DNA from: OFTM10 sp964196195 | Lineage (GTDB): Bacteria; Actinomycetota; Acidimicrobiia; Acidimicrobiales; Aldehydirespiratoraceae | Reading direction: 5' to 3' | DNA length: 64,000 nucleotides | Assembly: GCA_964196195.1 (NCBI GenBank) | Contig: CAXMSE010000034.1 | Span: 78,157-142,156 of the forward strand | Part shown: positions 7,789-16,380 of the stretch, piece by piece | Position numbering within the stretch: position 1 is the first letter of the stretch | How the letters are laid out: each line of letters starts with the position of its first letter | Notes under the pieces: model-generated | Database searches by the model: none | Told to the model about the DNA's origin: nothing | Seen by the model: only the letters and a program-made list of their open reading frames with translations | Made by a program: the position numbers and the translations under genes

Positions 7789-8862
7789 ATGGAACGATTC
7801 GGTTTCGTCGGGCTCCCCAACGCCGGCAAGAGTTCTCTCTACAACGCTTTGGCCGGTGGAGGTGCCCACGCCGCGCCCTACGCGTTCGCCACCACCGACC
7901 CGAATATCGGAGTCGCCAAGGTGCCCGACCATCGCCTGGATGAGCTCGCCGAGATGAGCCAGAGCAAGAAGGTGGTTCACGCCGCGGTGCAGTTCACCGA
8001 CATCGGTGGGCTCGTTGAGGGCGCAAGCCATGGTGAAGGGTTGGGCAATGCTTTTCTCGCCCACATCCGCGAAGTCGACGCGATCGTGTTCGTGCTCAGG
8101 GCATTCCCCGACGACGACGTCCCCGGTCCTTCCGATCCTCTCGAACACCTCCGGGTGGTGGAGATCGAGTTGGCGTTGGCCGATCTTGCCACCGGCGAAA
8201 AGGCGCTCGACAAGACGAGCCGGATGCTCAAGGGCGACAGCTCTCTCAAGCCCACCGTCGCGCTTCTCGAGGAGGTGGTGGGTCAACTGTCCGACGGGGT
8301 ACCCCTTTACCGTGCCGGCCTGAAGCCCGCCGAAAGGGCCGAGCTCAGGGAGTTCTTCCTGCTCACCAACAAGCCCGTGATGGCGGTGCTCAACATCGGC
8401 GAGGACCAGATCGGGCACGAAGACGAGATCGCAGCTCCTGTCCGTGCCGAACTCGAAGGCGCCGAGGTGGTTCCGCTCTCGGTGCAGCTGGAGGCGGAGG
8501 CCGCCCTGCTCGATGCCGATGAACGCAGCGAGATGCTCGAAGCGCTCGGGCTCGGCGACGGTGCCGTGCCCCGCTTCTTGAAGAGCGCCTACCACATGCT
8601 GGGTCTGCGCACCTTCCTCACCACCGGCGAGAAGGAGAGTCGGGCGTGGACATTCAGGGCGGGGTTCTCCGCCCCCGAGTGTGCAGGTGTGATCCACACC
8701 GATTTCCAGCGTGGGTTCATCCGCGCCGAGACAATCCAGTGGGATGAGCTTCTCGAAGCGGGATCGTGGGCTGCGGCGCGAGACATCGGTAAGGTCCGCT
8801 CCGAGGGCAAGGACTACATCGCTGAGGATGGCGATGTGATGGAGTTCCGCTTCAACGTCTAA
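7789..8862 (+). CDS. ychF: Redox-regulated ATPase YchF (Obg-like P-loop protein)
   Basis: A 357-residue universally conserved TRAFAC ATPase. GLPNAGKSSLYNAL (G1) is at residues 7-20, TDIGGLVEGASHGEGLGNAFL carries G3, followed by a coiled-coil insert and the C-terminal TGS domain (GKDYIAEDGDVMEFRFNV). YchF/OLA1 proteins bind ATP, associate with ribosomes and modulate stress translation. The length equals the family norm. Confidence 0.95.
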   Translation: MERFGFVGLPNAGKSSLYNALAGGGAHAAPYAFATTDPNIGVAKVPDHRLDELAEMSQSKKVVHAAVQFTDIGGLVEGASHGEGLGNAFLAHIREVDAIVFVLRAFPDDDVPGPSDPLEHLRVVEIELALADLATGEKALDKTSRMLKGDSSLKPTVALLEEVVGQLSDGVPLYRAGLKPAERAELREFFLLTNKPVMAVLNIGEDQIGHEDEIAAPVRAELEGAEVVPLSVQLEAEAALLDADERSEMLEALGLGDGAVPRFLKSAYHMLGLRTFLTTGEKESRAWTFRAGFSAPECAGVIHTDFQRGFIRAETIQWDELLEAGSWAAARDIGKVRSEGKDYIAEDGDVMEFRFNV

Positions 8863-9054
8863 GCCCCGCTGGGGAGAGTGGTGACGTAGCAGGGGTGCCC
8901 CGAGACCGGTTTGGAGCATCTCTGGGGGAGCGTCGACCGGCGCTGATGTAACTCTGGTCCCGCTTGCTGGTCTGAAGTGGTGTGACAGATTTTGTTCCCG
9001 CCGAGAGGCCGTGTACCCCGCTCCCTGCCTACCGGCAGGTAGGCTGCTGAGATC
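8863..9054 (+). promoter_or_regulatory. Upstream region of the desaturase gene with a 7-7 palindrome over the ribosome-site position
   Basis: The 192-base gap before the desaturase gene contains GCCTACC GGCA GGTAGGC at 9027-9044, a perfect inverted repeat with a four-base centre, ending 10 bases before the start codon. Its TACC...GGTA core is like operators of TetR-type lipid regulators, but it could equally be an RNA hairpin masking the start. No strong Shine-Dalgarno sequence is visible next to the ATG. No other gene is seen in the gap. Confidence 0.5.
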
Positions 9055-9993
9055 ATGGTGAATCCGGCCGACACAGCCCTGCTCGAAGCCCTCGAATCCA
9101 CAGCCGAGAAGCTGCTCGAGCGTCATCTCGCCACCGCCGTGGAGTGGTTCCCCCACAGCTTTGTCCCGTGGGGAGCGGCCCACGATTTCGAGGACGACTA
9201 CGAATGGTCGCCGGAAGAAGCCAAGGTCCCCGCGGCCGTGCGCAGCGCCCTCTTCGTCAACACCCTCACCGAGGACAACCTGCCCTACTACTTCCGCGAC
9301 ATCGAGCGCATGTTCGGCCGCGATGGAGTGTGGGGTGAATGGGTCCGCCGTTGGACGGCGGAAGAAGGCCGTCATGGCCTCGTCCTCAACTCTTATCTCC
9401 TCGCCACCCGCTCGATCGATCCCGTCGAACTCGAACGAGGCCGCATGGCTCAGGTGCAGGGCGGCCAGGTTCCTGAGCCCCCCACCGTCGCCGAGGGGCT
9501 CGCCTACGTATCGCTGCAGGAACTCGCCACTCGCATCTCTCATTTCAACACCGGCAACCAGCTCACCGACCCCGTCGGGCGAACGATGATGCGGCGCATC
9601 GCGGCCGACGAAAACCTGCACTATCTCTTCTACCGCGATGCCATGACCGCGGTGATCGAGGCCGACCCGTCCGCCGCTGTCATCGCGATCGAGAAGCAGG
9701 TGAGCGAGTTCTCCATGCCCGGACTCGGCATCCCGGGGTTCGCCGATCACGCCAAGGCGATCGCCGATGCCGGTATCTACGACTTCCAGATCCACCACGA
9801 CAAGATCCTCCAGCCGGTGATCCTGCGCGATTGGGCGATCGAATCGGTCGAGGGACTCAACGCCGAGGCCGAGCAAGCCCGCACCCGTCTGGTGAAGCAG
9901 ATCGCACGGATCGGCAAGGTCGGTCGTCGTTTCGCGTCGCGGCGGGCCGAGCGGATCGACGCGCTCGCCGACCGCGAGTCCGTCAACGCCTGA
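9055..9993 (+). CDS. Acyl-[acyl-carrier-protein] desaturase (ferritin-like di-iron)
   Basis: A 312-residue member of the FA_desaturase_2 family (DesA1/DesA2-like in mycobacteria). Ferritin-like metal sites are visible as EEGRHGL (ExxH) and DENLHYLF (ExxH), with the further carboxylates in WFPHSFVPW and TEDNLPYYF helices. It would introduce a double bond into a fatty acyl chain held on ACP, using ferredoxin and O2, for membrane lipid synthesis. The ATG at 9055 is preceded by a strong palindrome, suggesting regulation. Confidence 0.9.
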   Translation: MVNPADTALLEALESTAEKLLERHLATAVEWFPHSFVPWGAAHDFEDDYEWSPEEAKVPAAVRSALFVNTLTEDNLPYYFRDIERMFGRDGVWGEWVRRWTAEEGRHGLVLNSYLLATRSIDPVELERGRMAQVQGGQVPEPPTVAEGLAYVSLQELATRISHFNTGNQLTDPVGRTMMRRIAADENLHYLFYRDAMTAVIEADPSAAVIAIEKQVSEFSMPGLGIPGFADHAKAIADAGIYDFQIHHDKILQPVILRDWAIESVEGLNAEAEQARTRLVKQIARIGKVGRRFASRRAERIDALADRESVNA

Positions 9994-10001
9994 GGCCGGC
10001 G

Positions 10002-10499
10002 ATGATCCGAGACGCCACTGGGGGCGATCTCGACGCCATCAACGACATCTACAACTGGACCATCGTCGACAATCACGTGTCGTTCGACACCACAGCCTTC
10101 GATGGGCCCCAACGCCAACTCTGGTGGGAATCTCGTGAGCCGGAGCTCCCCTGCCTCGTGGCAGAGGAGGCTGGACGGGTCGTGGGAGTCAGCTACGCCG
10201 GCTGGTATCGACCCAAACCCGCCTACCGCTCGTCGGCGGAGACCACCATCGTTCTCGCCGAGTCGGCATGGGGGCGCGGTGTCGGCACTGTGCTCCTGTC
10301 CGCCCTCTGTGATCGCCTGAGCGAGACGGGCTTTCACCGGGCGATCGCAATCATTGCCCTGCCCAACGAGGGATCGATAGCACTCCACCACAAGCTCGGA
10401 TACCGGAGCGTGGGTGTCCTCACTGAAGTGGGCACCAAGCTCGGTTCCCTGTGGGACACCGAGATCTTGGAGAAGCCGCTCGCGCGTGGAGCCGTCTGA
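10002..10499 (+). CDS. GNAT N-acetyltransferase, phosphinothricin acetyltransferase-like
   Basis: A 165-residue GNAT protein opening MIRDATGGDLDAINDIYNWTI, which is the PAT/bar family pattern, with the acetyl-CoA loop ESAWGRGVGTVLL and the late FHRAIAIIALPNEGSIALHHKLGY segment. Such enzymes N-acetylate small amines, including phosphinothricin or methionine sulfone-type compounds; the natural substrate here is unknown. It starts 8 bases after the desaturase stop, so the two are probably co-transcribed. Confidence 0.85.
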   Translation: MIRDATGGDLDAINDIYNWTIVDNHVSFDTTAFDGPQRQLWWESREPELPCLVAEEAGRVVGVSYAGWYRPKPAYRSSAETTIVLAESAWGRGVGTVLLSALCDRLSETGFHRAIAIIALPNEGSIALHHKLGYRSVGVLTEVGTKLGSLWDTEILEKPLARGAV

Positions 10500-10516
10500 C
10501 GGTCTAGTTTTGGACA

Positions 10517-10846
10517 ATGCCGTGGCTCGTGAACGACGGTCGAGTCGTTGCCTCCCTCGAGATCGCCGAGACCCGCCGTGACCGACGCGTGGGTCTACTC
10601 GGTCGCGAGGGGATCGACGGCGCGTTGCTGTTGAGACCGGCCCGGTCGGTGCACACGATCGGTATGCGGTTCCCGATCGATGTCGTGCACCTCGATCGGG
10701 ACCTCGTCGTGCTGTCGGTGGTAACCATGAAACCGGGACGGATCGGCCGCTGGTGCAGGCACGCCCATTGCGTCGTCGAGGCCGAGGCCGGGTGTGTCCG
10801 GACCTGGGACATCGGTCGCGGGACCCAACTCGAGATTCGCTCATGA
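10517..10846 (+). CDS. DUF192 family protein
   Basis: A 109-residue protein of the DUF192 fold: RRVGLLGREGIDGALLLRP followed by TIGMRFPIDVVHLDRDLVVL and a C-terminal VVEAEAG segment, all typical. The function of the family is not established. No signal peptide is present here, unlike many members. Its stop codon overlaps the ATG of rsmI by four bases. Confidence 0.85.
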   Translation: MPWLVNDGRVVASLEIAETRRDRRVGLLGREGIDGALLLRPARSVHTIGMRFPIDVVHLDRDLVVLSVVTMKPGRIGRWCRHAHCVVEAEAGCVRTWDIGRGTQLEIRS

Positions 10847-11691
10847 CCGGCGCCCTCGTTCTGATAGCCACGCCGATCGGAAATCTCGGCGATCTCTCGC
10901 CCCGCGCGGTGGAGGAGCTGGCCGGCGCAGATCTGATCTGTTGTGAAGACACCCGCCGCACGGGTCTGCTCCTCAAGCACGCGGGAATCGACGGAGCTCG
11001 CCTCAAGCGGGTCGACGAGCACACCGAGCGATCGGCTCGCCGAGAGGTGCTGGAGTTGCTGGCGACGGGAGCACGGGTTGCTGTGGTGACCGATGCCGGC
11101 ACGCCCGGTGTGTCCGACCCCGGAGGGGACCTGGTGGCCGGGGCGGTGGCGGAGGGTCATGAGGTCGTGGTGGTGCCGGGCCCGAGTGCGGTGATCGCGG
11201 CTCTCGTCGGCAGCGGGCTACCCACCCGGCGGTTCGTTTTCGAGGGCTTCCTGGCTCGCAAGGGTCGGGAGCGTGGCGAGCAGCTGGCCCAGATAGCGGG
11301 GGAGCACCGCACGGTGGTGCTCTACGAGTCGCCGAAACGCACCGAAGTCACCTTGCGCGCACTCGGTGAGGTGTGTGGCGGCGAGCGCAGAGCGGCGGTG
11401 GGCCGCGAGCTCACCAAGCTCCATGAGGAGTTCGTGCGGGGAACGCTGGATGAGCTGGCCGACTGGGCGGACCAGGGGATCAGGGGTGAGATCGTCATCG
11501 TTGTCGAGGGGGCGAGGATCTCCGAAGAGGCGTCAGACGACGAAATCGTGCAGGGCCTTCGTGGCGAACTCGAAGCAGGCTCGTCCACCCGCGATGCAGT
11601 GCTGACGATCACCGCTCGGCTCGGGGTGCGGCGTGGCCGTGTCTACGACCTGGCGCTCGGCATCCCCGGGAGTGTCACACCCCCTTCGTAA
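10843..11691 (+). CDS. rsmI: 16S rRNA (cytidine(1402)-2'-O)-methyltransferase
   Basis: A 282-residue tetrapyrrole-methylase-fold enzyme. The start is the ATG at 10843 (overlapping the DUF192 stop), since ALVLIATPIGNLGDLS is the conserved N terminus. Further signature segments are CEDTRRTGLLLKH, VTDAGTPGVSDPG and VVPGPSAVIAAL. RsmI transfers a methyl group from SAM to the ribose of C1402 in the decoding centre. Confidence 0.95.
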   Translation: MTGALVLIATPIGNLGDLSPRAVEELAGADLICCEDTRRTGLLLKHAGIDGARLKRVDEHTERSARREVLELLATGARVAVVTDAGTPGVSDPGGDLVAGAVAEGHEVVVVPGPSAVIAALVGSGLPTRRFVFEGFLARKGRERGEQLAQIAGEHRTVVLYESPKRTEVTLRALGEVCGGERRAAVGRELTKLHEEFVRGTLDELADWADQGIRGEIVIVVEGARISEEASDDEIVQGLRGELEAGSSTRDAVLTITARLGVRRGRVYDLALGIPGSVTPPS

Positions 11692-11701
11692 TCTTCGAAG
11701 T

Positions 11702-13066
11702 ATGGAACCCATCGTCGTGATCACCGCTCTGGTCGCCCTGGCCCTCGCCGTCGCCCTCGGCCTCGGCCTCGGCCTCGGCCTGCTCATGGCCCGCTCCCGT
11801 CGCGCCGGTGAGCACGCCACCGTCGCTCGTCTCGCCAAGGAGTTGGCCGCTCATCAGGATGCTCAGGTAGAGGGTGTGGTGGAGCGGGTCGTCGCGGTCG
11901 CGGGCGAGAGTTTCGACAGTCGGCTCCAGACCGGCACCGCCGAGCTCGAGCATCGGCGCCAGGCCATCGATCTCCATCTCGACGGCGCCCAGAAGCGCAT
12001 CGACGAACAGCTGGGCGCCATCGTCGTCTCCCTGGCGGCGAAGGTCGACACCGTCGACAAGATCGTGGCCGAACGGGTGGGCGGGCTTTCGGAGTCGGTC
12101 GGCGAGCGGGTCGGAGGGATGTCGAAAAACTTGGGCCAGCAGGTCACCACCATGAACGCCGAGCTCGGCCAGCTCCGCACCCTGGTGGCGCAGCTCCAAA
12201 AGGAGAGGGCCCAGCAGCACGGCCAGTTCGTCGAGAGCCTGGAGGCGGCGACCCGCCAGCAGCAACTGCTGGCGGAGACCACCCAGTCGTTGCGTGAAGC
12301 TCTCGCCAGTCCCCAAGCTCGCGGCCAGTGGGGCGAACGCATGGCCGAGGATGTTCTGCGCTCCGCCGGCATGCGTGAAGGGATCAACTACCGCAAGCAG
12401 AAGTCGATCGAGGGTGGCACCAAGCCCGATTTCACCTTCTTGTTGCCCGACGACCGTTTCCTTCACATGGATGTCAAGTTCCCCATCACCAACTACCTGC
12501 GCTATCTGGAGGCTCCGTCCGATATCGAGGCCACCGCCCTGCGCGATCGGTTCCTGAAGGATGTGCGCGAGAGGGTCAAGGAGCTCGATGGCAGGGGTTA
12601 CTCGGCCGCCGACTCCACGGTCGGGTATCTGCTCTTGTTCATCCCCAACGAGAGCGTCTACGGCTTCATCCACGAAAACGATGCGAGCCTGCTCGACGAT
12701 GCCCTCGGTCAGAATGTGGTGCTTTGTTCACCCACCACCCTTTTCGCGGTGCTGGGGGTCATCCGTCAGGCCATGGATACCTTCATGGTCGAGCGGGCCA
12801 CCGAGGAGATCCTCGATTGTCTCTCCGGTTTCGGGGAGCAGTGGCAGAAGTTCTCGGGCCAGATCGACAAGGTCGAACGCCATATCTCCACACTCACCAA
12901 CAGCTTCGGTGAGCTGGCCGGGGCGCGGCGCCGCCAGCTCGAACGCCAACTCGACCGCATCGAAGACGTTCGCTCCCGCACCGGCGACGCCGACGACGGC
13001 CCGGTCATGGGTCAGCTGTCGGCACCCGTGCTTCGCGACGTCACCGACACGAGCGCGGCCGGCTGA
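11702..13066 (+). CDS. rmuC: DNA recombination protein RmuC homologue
   Basis: A 454-residue protein with an N-terminal membrane anchor made almost entirely of Leu, Ala and Gly, a long coiled coil (about residues 60-200) and the RmuC nuclease-like domain (RGQWGERMAEDVLRSAGM, KPDFTFLLPDDRFLHMDVKFP with the Asp/Lys of a PD-(D/E)xK site). RmuC limits DNA inversion/rearrangement; the mechanism is not settled. Four copies of CCTCGG (11755-11778) encode part of the anchor. Confidence 0.9.
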   Translation: MEPIVVITALVALALAVALGLGLGLGLLMARSRRAGEHATVARLAKELAAHQDAQVEGVVERVVAVAGESFDSRLQTGTAELEHRRQAIDLHLDGAQKRIDEQLGAIVVSLAAKVDTVDKIVAERVGGLSESVGERVGGMSKNLGQQVTTMNAELGQLRTLVAQLQKERAQQHGQFVESLEAATRQQQLLAETTQSLREALASPQARGQWGERMAEDVLRSAGMREGINYRKQKSIEGGTKPDFTFLLPDDRFLHMDVKFPITNYLRYLEAPSDIEATALRDRFLKDVRERVKELDGRGYSAADSTVGYLLLFIPNESVYGFIHENDASLLDDALGQNVVLCSPTTLFAVLGVIRQAMDTFMVERATEEILDCLSGFGEQWQKFSGQIDKVERHISTLTNSFGELAGARRRQLERQLDRIEDVRSRTGDADDGPVMGQLSAPVLRDVTDTSAAG

Positions 13067-13119
13067 GCCTTCCGATATCGGGCCTTGGGGTGGAGGTCCA
13101 CCGGTTATCCTCGGCTCCA

Positions 13120-14760
13120 ATGACCACTCCTGTACTTGTCGCTGTCGCCTGGCCCTACGCCTCTGGCTCCCGTCATCTGGGCCATCTTGCCGGTGCCTAC
13201 CTCCCTGCCGATGTTTTCGCCCGCCACCAGCGGCTGAAGGGCAACGAGGTGCTCATGGTGAGCGGGTCCGACGTGCACGGCACCCCCATAACGGTGCGCG
13301 CCGACGCCGAAGGAGTCACACCCGCCGACATCGTCGATCGTTACCACGGTGAGTTCGTGCAGCAGTGGGAGGCGATCGGGATCTCATGGGATCTCTACAC
13401 CACCACCGGCACCGACAATCACGCCGAAGTCACCCAGGACATGTTCTTGCGCCAGCTCGAGAACGGTCACATAGACAAGCGCACATCGGATCAGTTCTAC
13501 GACCCTGAAGCCGATCGCTTCCTCCCCGACCGCTACATCGAGGGCACCTGTCCACACTGCGACTACGGCGAAGCCCGTGGCGACCAGTGCGACAACTGCG
13601 GCCGCACCCTCGACGCCACCGATCTGGGCGATCCTCGATCCAAGATCTCGGGTGCCACGCCGGAACTCCGATCCACCGAGCACTTCTATTTCCGCTACTC
13701 CGACTTCACCGACCGGATCGGCGAGTATCTCCGAGCCAAGAAGGGTTGGCGCCCCCATGTGCTCAACTTCGCGCTGGGGTGGATCGAGGAGGGGCTCCTT
13801 GATCGAGCCATCACCCGCGACCTCGACTGGGGGGTGGAGGTCCCCGTCGACGACCTCGGGCCGGGTAAACGAATCTATGTCTGGTACGACGCGGTGATCG
13901 GCTATCTGTCGGCGTCGAAGGAGTGGGCCCAACGCTCCGGCGACCCCGACCGCTGGCAGCACTGGTGGCACAACGATGAAAGCCGCCATGTCTACTTCGT
14001 GGGCAAGGACAACATCCCGTTCCACTGCCTGTTCTGGCCATCCCAACTCATGGGCTATGGCGGGCTCCACCTGCCCGATGATGTGCCCGCGAACCAATAC
14101 ATCACCTTCAAGGGCGGCAAGGCTTCGGCCAGCCGCGGAGTGGGCCTCACCATCGCCGATGGGCTCGACATGTTCCAGCCCGATGGTCTGCGCTACGCCC
14201 TCGCCGCGAACTTCCCCGAGCAGGCCGACACCGACATCTCGGTGGAGGAAATCGCGCGCCGCATCAACGAGGAGCTGGTCGCCACCTGGGGCAACCTCGT
14301 CAACCGGGTGCTGTCGATGATAGCGAAGAACCACGGCGCCCAGCCCGTGGCCGATGCTCGCACTGCCGACGACGAAGCCCTGCTCACGGGAATCGACGCC
14401 GCGCTGGTGGAGGCGGATGGCCAACTCGACAGGGTCGAGCTACGCGCCGCTCTGCGCACCGCCATGGATGCAGCCCAGGGCGTCAACGCTTACCTCAACG
14501 CCACCGAGCCATGGAAGTCGGCCAAGACCGACCCTGCCCGCTCGGCCACGGTGCTCGCCACTGCCCTCGACGCGATCAATGGTGTGAGAGTGGCGTTTAC
14601 GCCTTTCCTACCGTTCAGCTCAGCCGTGCTCGACGGGCTCCTCGGCCCGGTCGAGGAATGGGAGCGACGAGAAGTCGCGGCCGGCACCGTCATCGACAAG
14701 CCCACGCCGATGTTCTCAAAGGTCGACGTCGAGGCCCTGCTCGGCGACGAGTCAGACTGA
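13120..14760 (+). CDS. metG: Methionyl-tRNA synthetase
   Basis: A 546-residue class I synthetase. The start at ATG 13120 opens with TPVLVAVAWPYASGSRHLGHLAGAYLPADV, containing the HLGH nucleotide-binding motif. A zinc knuckle is shown by CPHC...CDNC around residues 145-165. The KMSKS loop reads KASAS, keeping the first Lys and both Ser but lacking the second Lys, as in some archaeal-type MetRS. The C-terminal anticodon-binding helical domain follows (NLVNRVLSMI). No dimerisation domain is attached. It starts the conserved actinobacterial block metG-tatD-rpf-ksgA-ispE. Confidence 0.95.
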   Translation: MTTPVLVAVAWPYASGSRHLGHLAGAYLPADVFARHQRLKGNEVLMVSGSDVHGTPITVRADAEGVTPADIVDRYHGEFVQQWEAIGISWDLYTTTGTDNHAEVTQDMFLRQLENGHIDKRTSDQFYDPEADRFLPDRYIEGTCPHCDYGEARGDQCDNCGRTLDATDLGDPRSKISGATPELRSTEHFYFRYSDFTDRIGEYLRAKKGWRPHVLNFALGWIEEGLLDRAITRDLDWGVEVPVDDLGPGKRIYVWYDAVIGYLSASKEWAQRSGDPDRWQHWWHNDESRHVYFVGKDNIPFHCLFWPSQLMGYGGLHLPDDVPANQYITFKGGKASASRGVGLTIADGLDMFQPDGLRYALAANFPEQADTDISVEEIARRINEELVATWGNLVNRVLSMIAKNHGAQPVADARTADDEALLTGIDAALVEADGQLDRVELRAALRTAMDAAQGVNAYLNATEPWKSAKTDPARSATVLATALDAINGVRVAFTPFLPFSSAVLDGLLGPVEEWERREVAAGTVIDKPTPMFSKVDVEALLGDESD

Positions 14761-14772
14761 GTCCGGTGGGCC

Positions 14773-15528
14773 ATGGCCTGGATTGATCAGCATTGTCATC
14801 TTCCCCCCGGCAAGGCGGGGCACGAGCAGGTGACCGCGGCCCGGGCCGCCGGGGTGAGCCGGATGGTCACCGTCGGTTGTCATCTCGAGCAGTCGAAGCA
14901 GATGATCGCGGTTGCCCGCGAGCACGATGGTGTCTGGGCCACGGCCGGGGTTCACCCCCACGATGCCAAGCAAGGTCTCGACGGGATCGAGGAGTTGTTG
15001 GCGGAGCCCGAAATTGTGGCGGTCGGGGAGGCCGGACTCGATTTCCATTACGACCACTCGCCCCGTGATGTGCAGGCCGATGTGTTTGCGGCCCAGATCG
15101 AGATGGCCAACCGCCTCGGCATGGCGCTGGTGATCCATACCCGTGAGGCGTGGGAGGAGACCTTCGAGATCCTCGATCGAGAAGGAATGCCCCCGCGAAC
15201 CGTCTTCCATTGTTTCACCGGTGGCCCCGGGGAGGGGGCCGAATGTCGCCAGAGGGGTGGGGTCCTGTCATTTTCGGGGATCATCACATTCCCGAGTGGT
15301 GGTGATCTGAGGGCAGCCGCGGTTGACTGCCCCATCGATCAACTTCTAGTGGAAACCGACTCTCCCTATCTCGCTCCGGTGCCCCACCGCGGCAAGCAGA
15401 ATCAGCCCGCCTTCGTGCCCCTTGTCGGCGCCGCTGTGGCGGAGGCCAAGGGGACAACGGTGGGCGAGGTCGAGCAAGCCACCTGGGCCACTGCGGCGTT
15501 GTTCTACGGGCTCGACGAACTCGACTGA
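14773..15528 (+). CDS. tatD: TatD family metal-dependent hydrolase (DNase)
   Basis: A 251-residue TIM-barrel hydrolase with family metal ligands: DQHCHLP at the N terminus, VAVGEAGLDFHYD, LVIHTREA, VFHCFTGG and LLVETDSPYLAP. TatD proteins are magnesium-dependent 3'-5' exonucleases/deoxyribonucleases. It lies 12 bases downstream of metG, as in mycobacteria. Confidence 0.93.
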   Translation: MAWIDQHCHLPPGKAGHEQVTAARAAGVSRMVTVGCHLEQSKQMIAVAREHDGVWATAGVHPHDAKQGLDGIEELLAEPEIVAVGEAGLDFHYDHSPRDVQADVFAAQIEMANRLGMALVIHTREAWEETFEILDREGMPPRTVFHCFTGGPGEGAECRQRGGVLSFSGIITFPSGGDLRAAAVDCPIDQLLVETDSPYLAPVPHRGKQNQPAFVPLVGAAVAEAKGTTVGEVEQATWATAALFYGLDELD

Positions 15529-15604
15529 GATCACCGCCTCTCCTGGTGCAACACCAACCGTCTAAGTTGCGTTCGTGTTACAGCCGTCGTACCGTTGTCA
15601 TCTC

Positions 15605-16315
15605 ATGGCCACTTACCGTTCAGGGCGGAGGCGACTGTGGTTGGCCTCAGCGGTTGCCGTGGTTTCGACTCTGGTGATGACCCCGGCACAGTCCGGCGCG
15701 GCCTCGGTCGGCGCGCTCGCTGAGAAGGTGGATGTCGCGGTCTTCTCGAATCGTGCCGCGGAATGGACCCGCGCGAGTGTCGTGCGTCGAGCCGGCGCAC
15801 TCACCCGGGCCAGCCAACTCGGCGCCGATGCCAAGGAGGCCGAGGAGGTAGCCGAGGCTGAAGAAGCGGCTCGCCTGCAAGAAGAACTTCGGGCGGCCGA
15901 AGCCGAAGCCCGACGCCAGGCGGAGGCCGCACTGGCCACCACCGCGCCACCCACCACTGCTCCACCCACGACCACCGAGAACCCCACCAGCACTGTGGCG
16001 CCGAGCACCATCGTGACCCCCACCACCACGGCGGCTGCCGATGGTTCGGGCTCGCCCTCCGCGACCCAGTGGGAAGCGCTTCGCCAATGCGAATCGGGCG
16101 GACGCTACGACGCCGTGAGTCCCAACGGCCGCTACCGCGGTGCATACCAGTTCTCTCAGGCCACCTGGGACTGGGTTGCCGGTAGTAGCAACTCCGCCCT
16201 CATCGGAGTCGACCCTGCAGCCGCAGGTCCCGCCGATCAGGACGCACAGGCGTTGGCCCTCTGGACCCTGCGGGGAGCGGGCCCTTGGCCCACCTGCGGC
16301 GCGCACCTCAACTGA
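15605..16315 (+). CDS. Resuscitation-promoting-factor-like secreted transglycosylase
   Basis: A 236-residue secreted protein. The ATG at 15605 is preferred over a GTG at 15575 since it places an Arg-rich n-region and hydrophobic core (LWLASAVAVVSTLVM) at the N terminus. A coiled Glu/Ala-rich stretch (EEVAEAEEAARLQEELRAAEAEARR) and a Thr/Pro linker lead to the Rpf domain: QWEALRQCESGGRYDAVSPNGRYRGAYQFSQATWDWV, with the catalytic Glu in CESGG. It should cleave peptidoglycan glycan strands. The DUF348 and G5 domains of RpfB are absent although the locus (tatD-rpf-ksgA) matches rpfB. Confidence 0.9.
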   Translation: MATYRSGRRRLWLASAVAVVSTLVMTPAQSGAASVGALAEKVDVAVFSNRAAEWTRASVVRRAGALTRASQLGADAKEAEEVAEAEEAARLQEELRAAEAEARRQAEAALATTAPPTTAPPTTTENPTSTVAPSTIVTPTTTAAADGSGSPSATQWEALRQCESGGRYDAVSPNGRYRGAYQFSQATWDWVAGSSNSALIGVDPAAAGPADQDAQALALWTLRGAGPWPTCGAHLN

Positions 16316-16380
16316 TCCCGGCCGCTCGATACTGCTCGCTTGGCGCCGGTCCGGTGAGTACAGGCCCTACCGTCACCAGG

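Noticed and set aside
7762..9876. A 704-codon minus-strand open frame across ychF and the desaturase gene
   Set aside because: It is antisense to two well-supported genes, has no recognisable domain, and long antisense frames are expected at this GC content and codon bias.
16285..16380. N-terminal extension of KsgA
   Set aside because: The extra residues overlap the end of the Rpf-like gene and have no similarity to KsgA; GTG 16381 or 16354 fits better.
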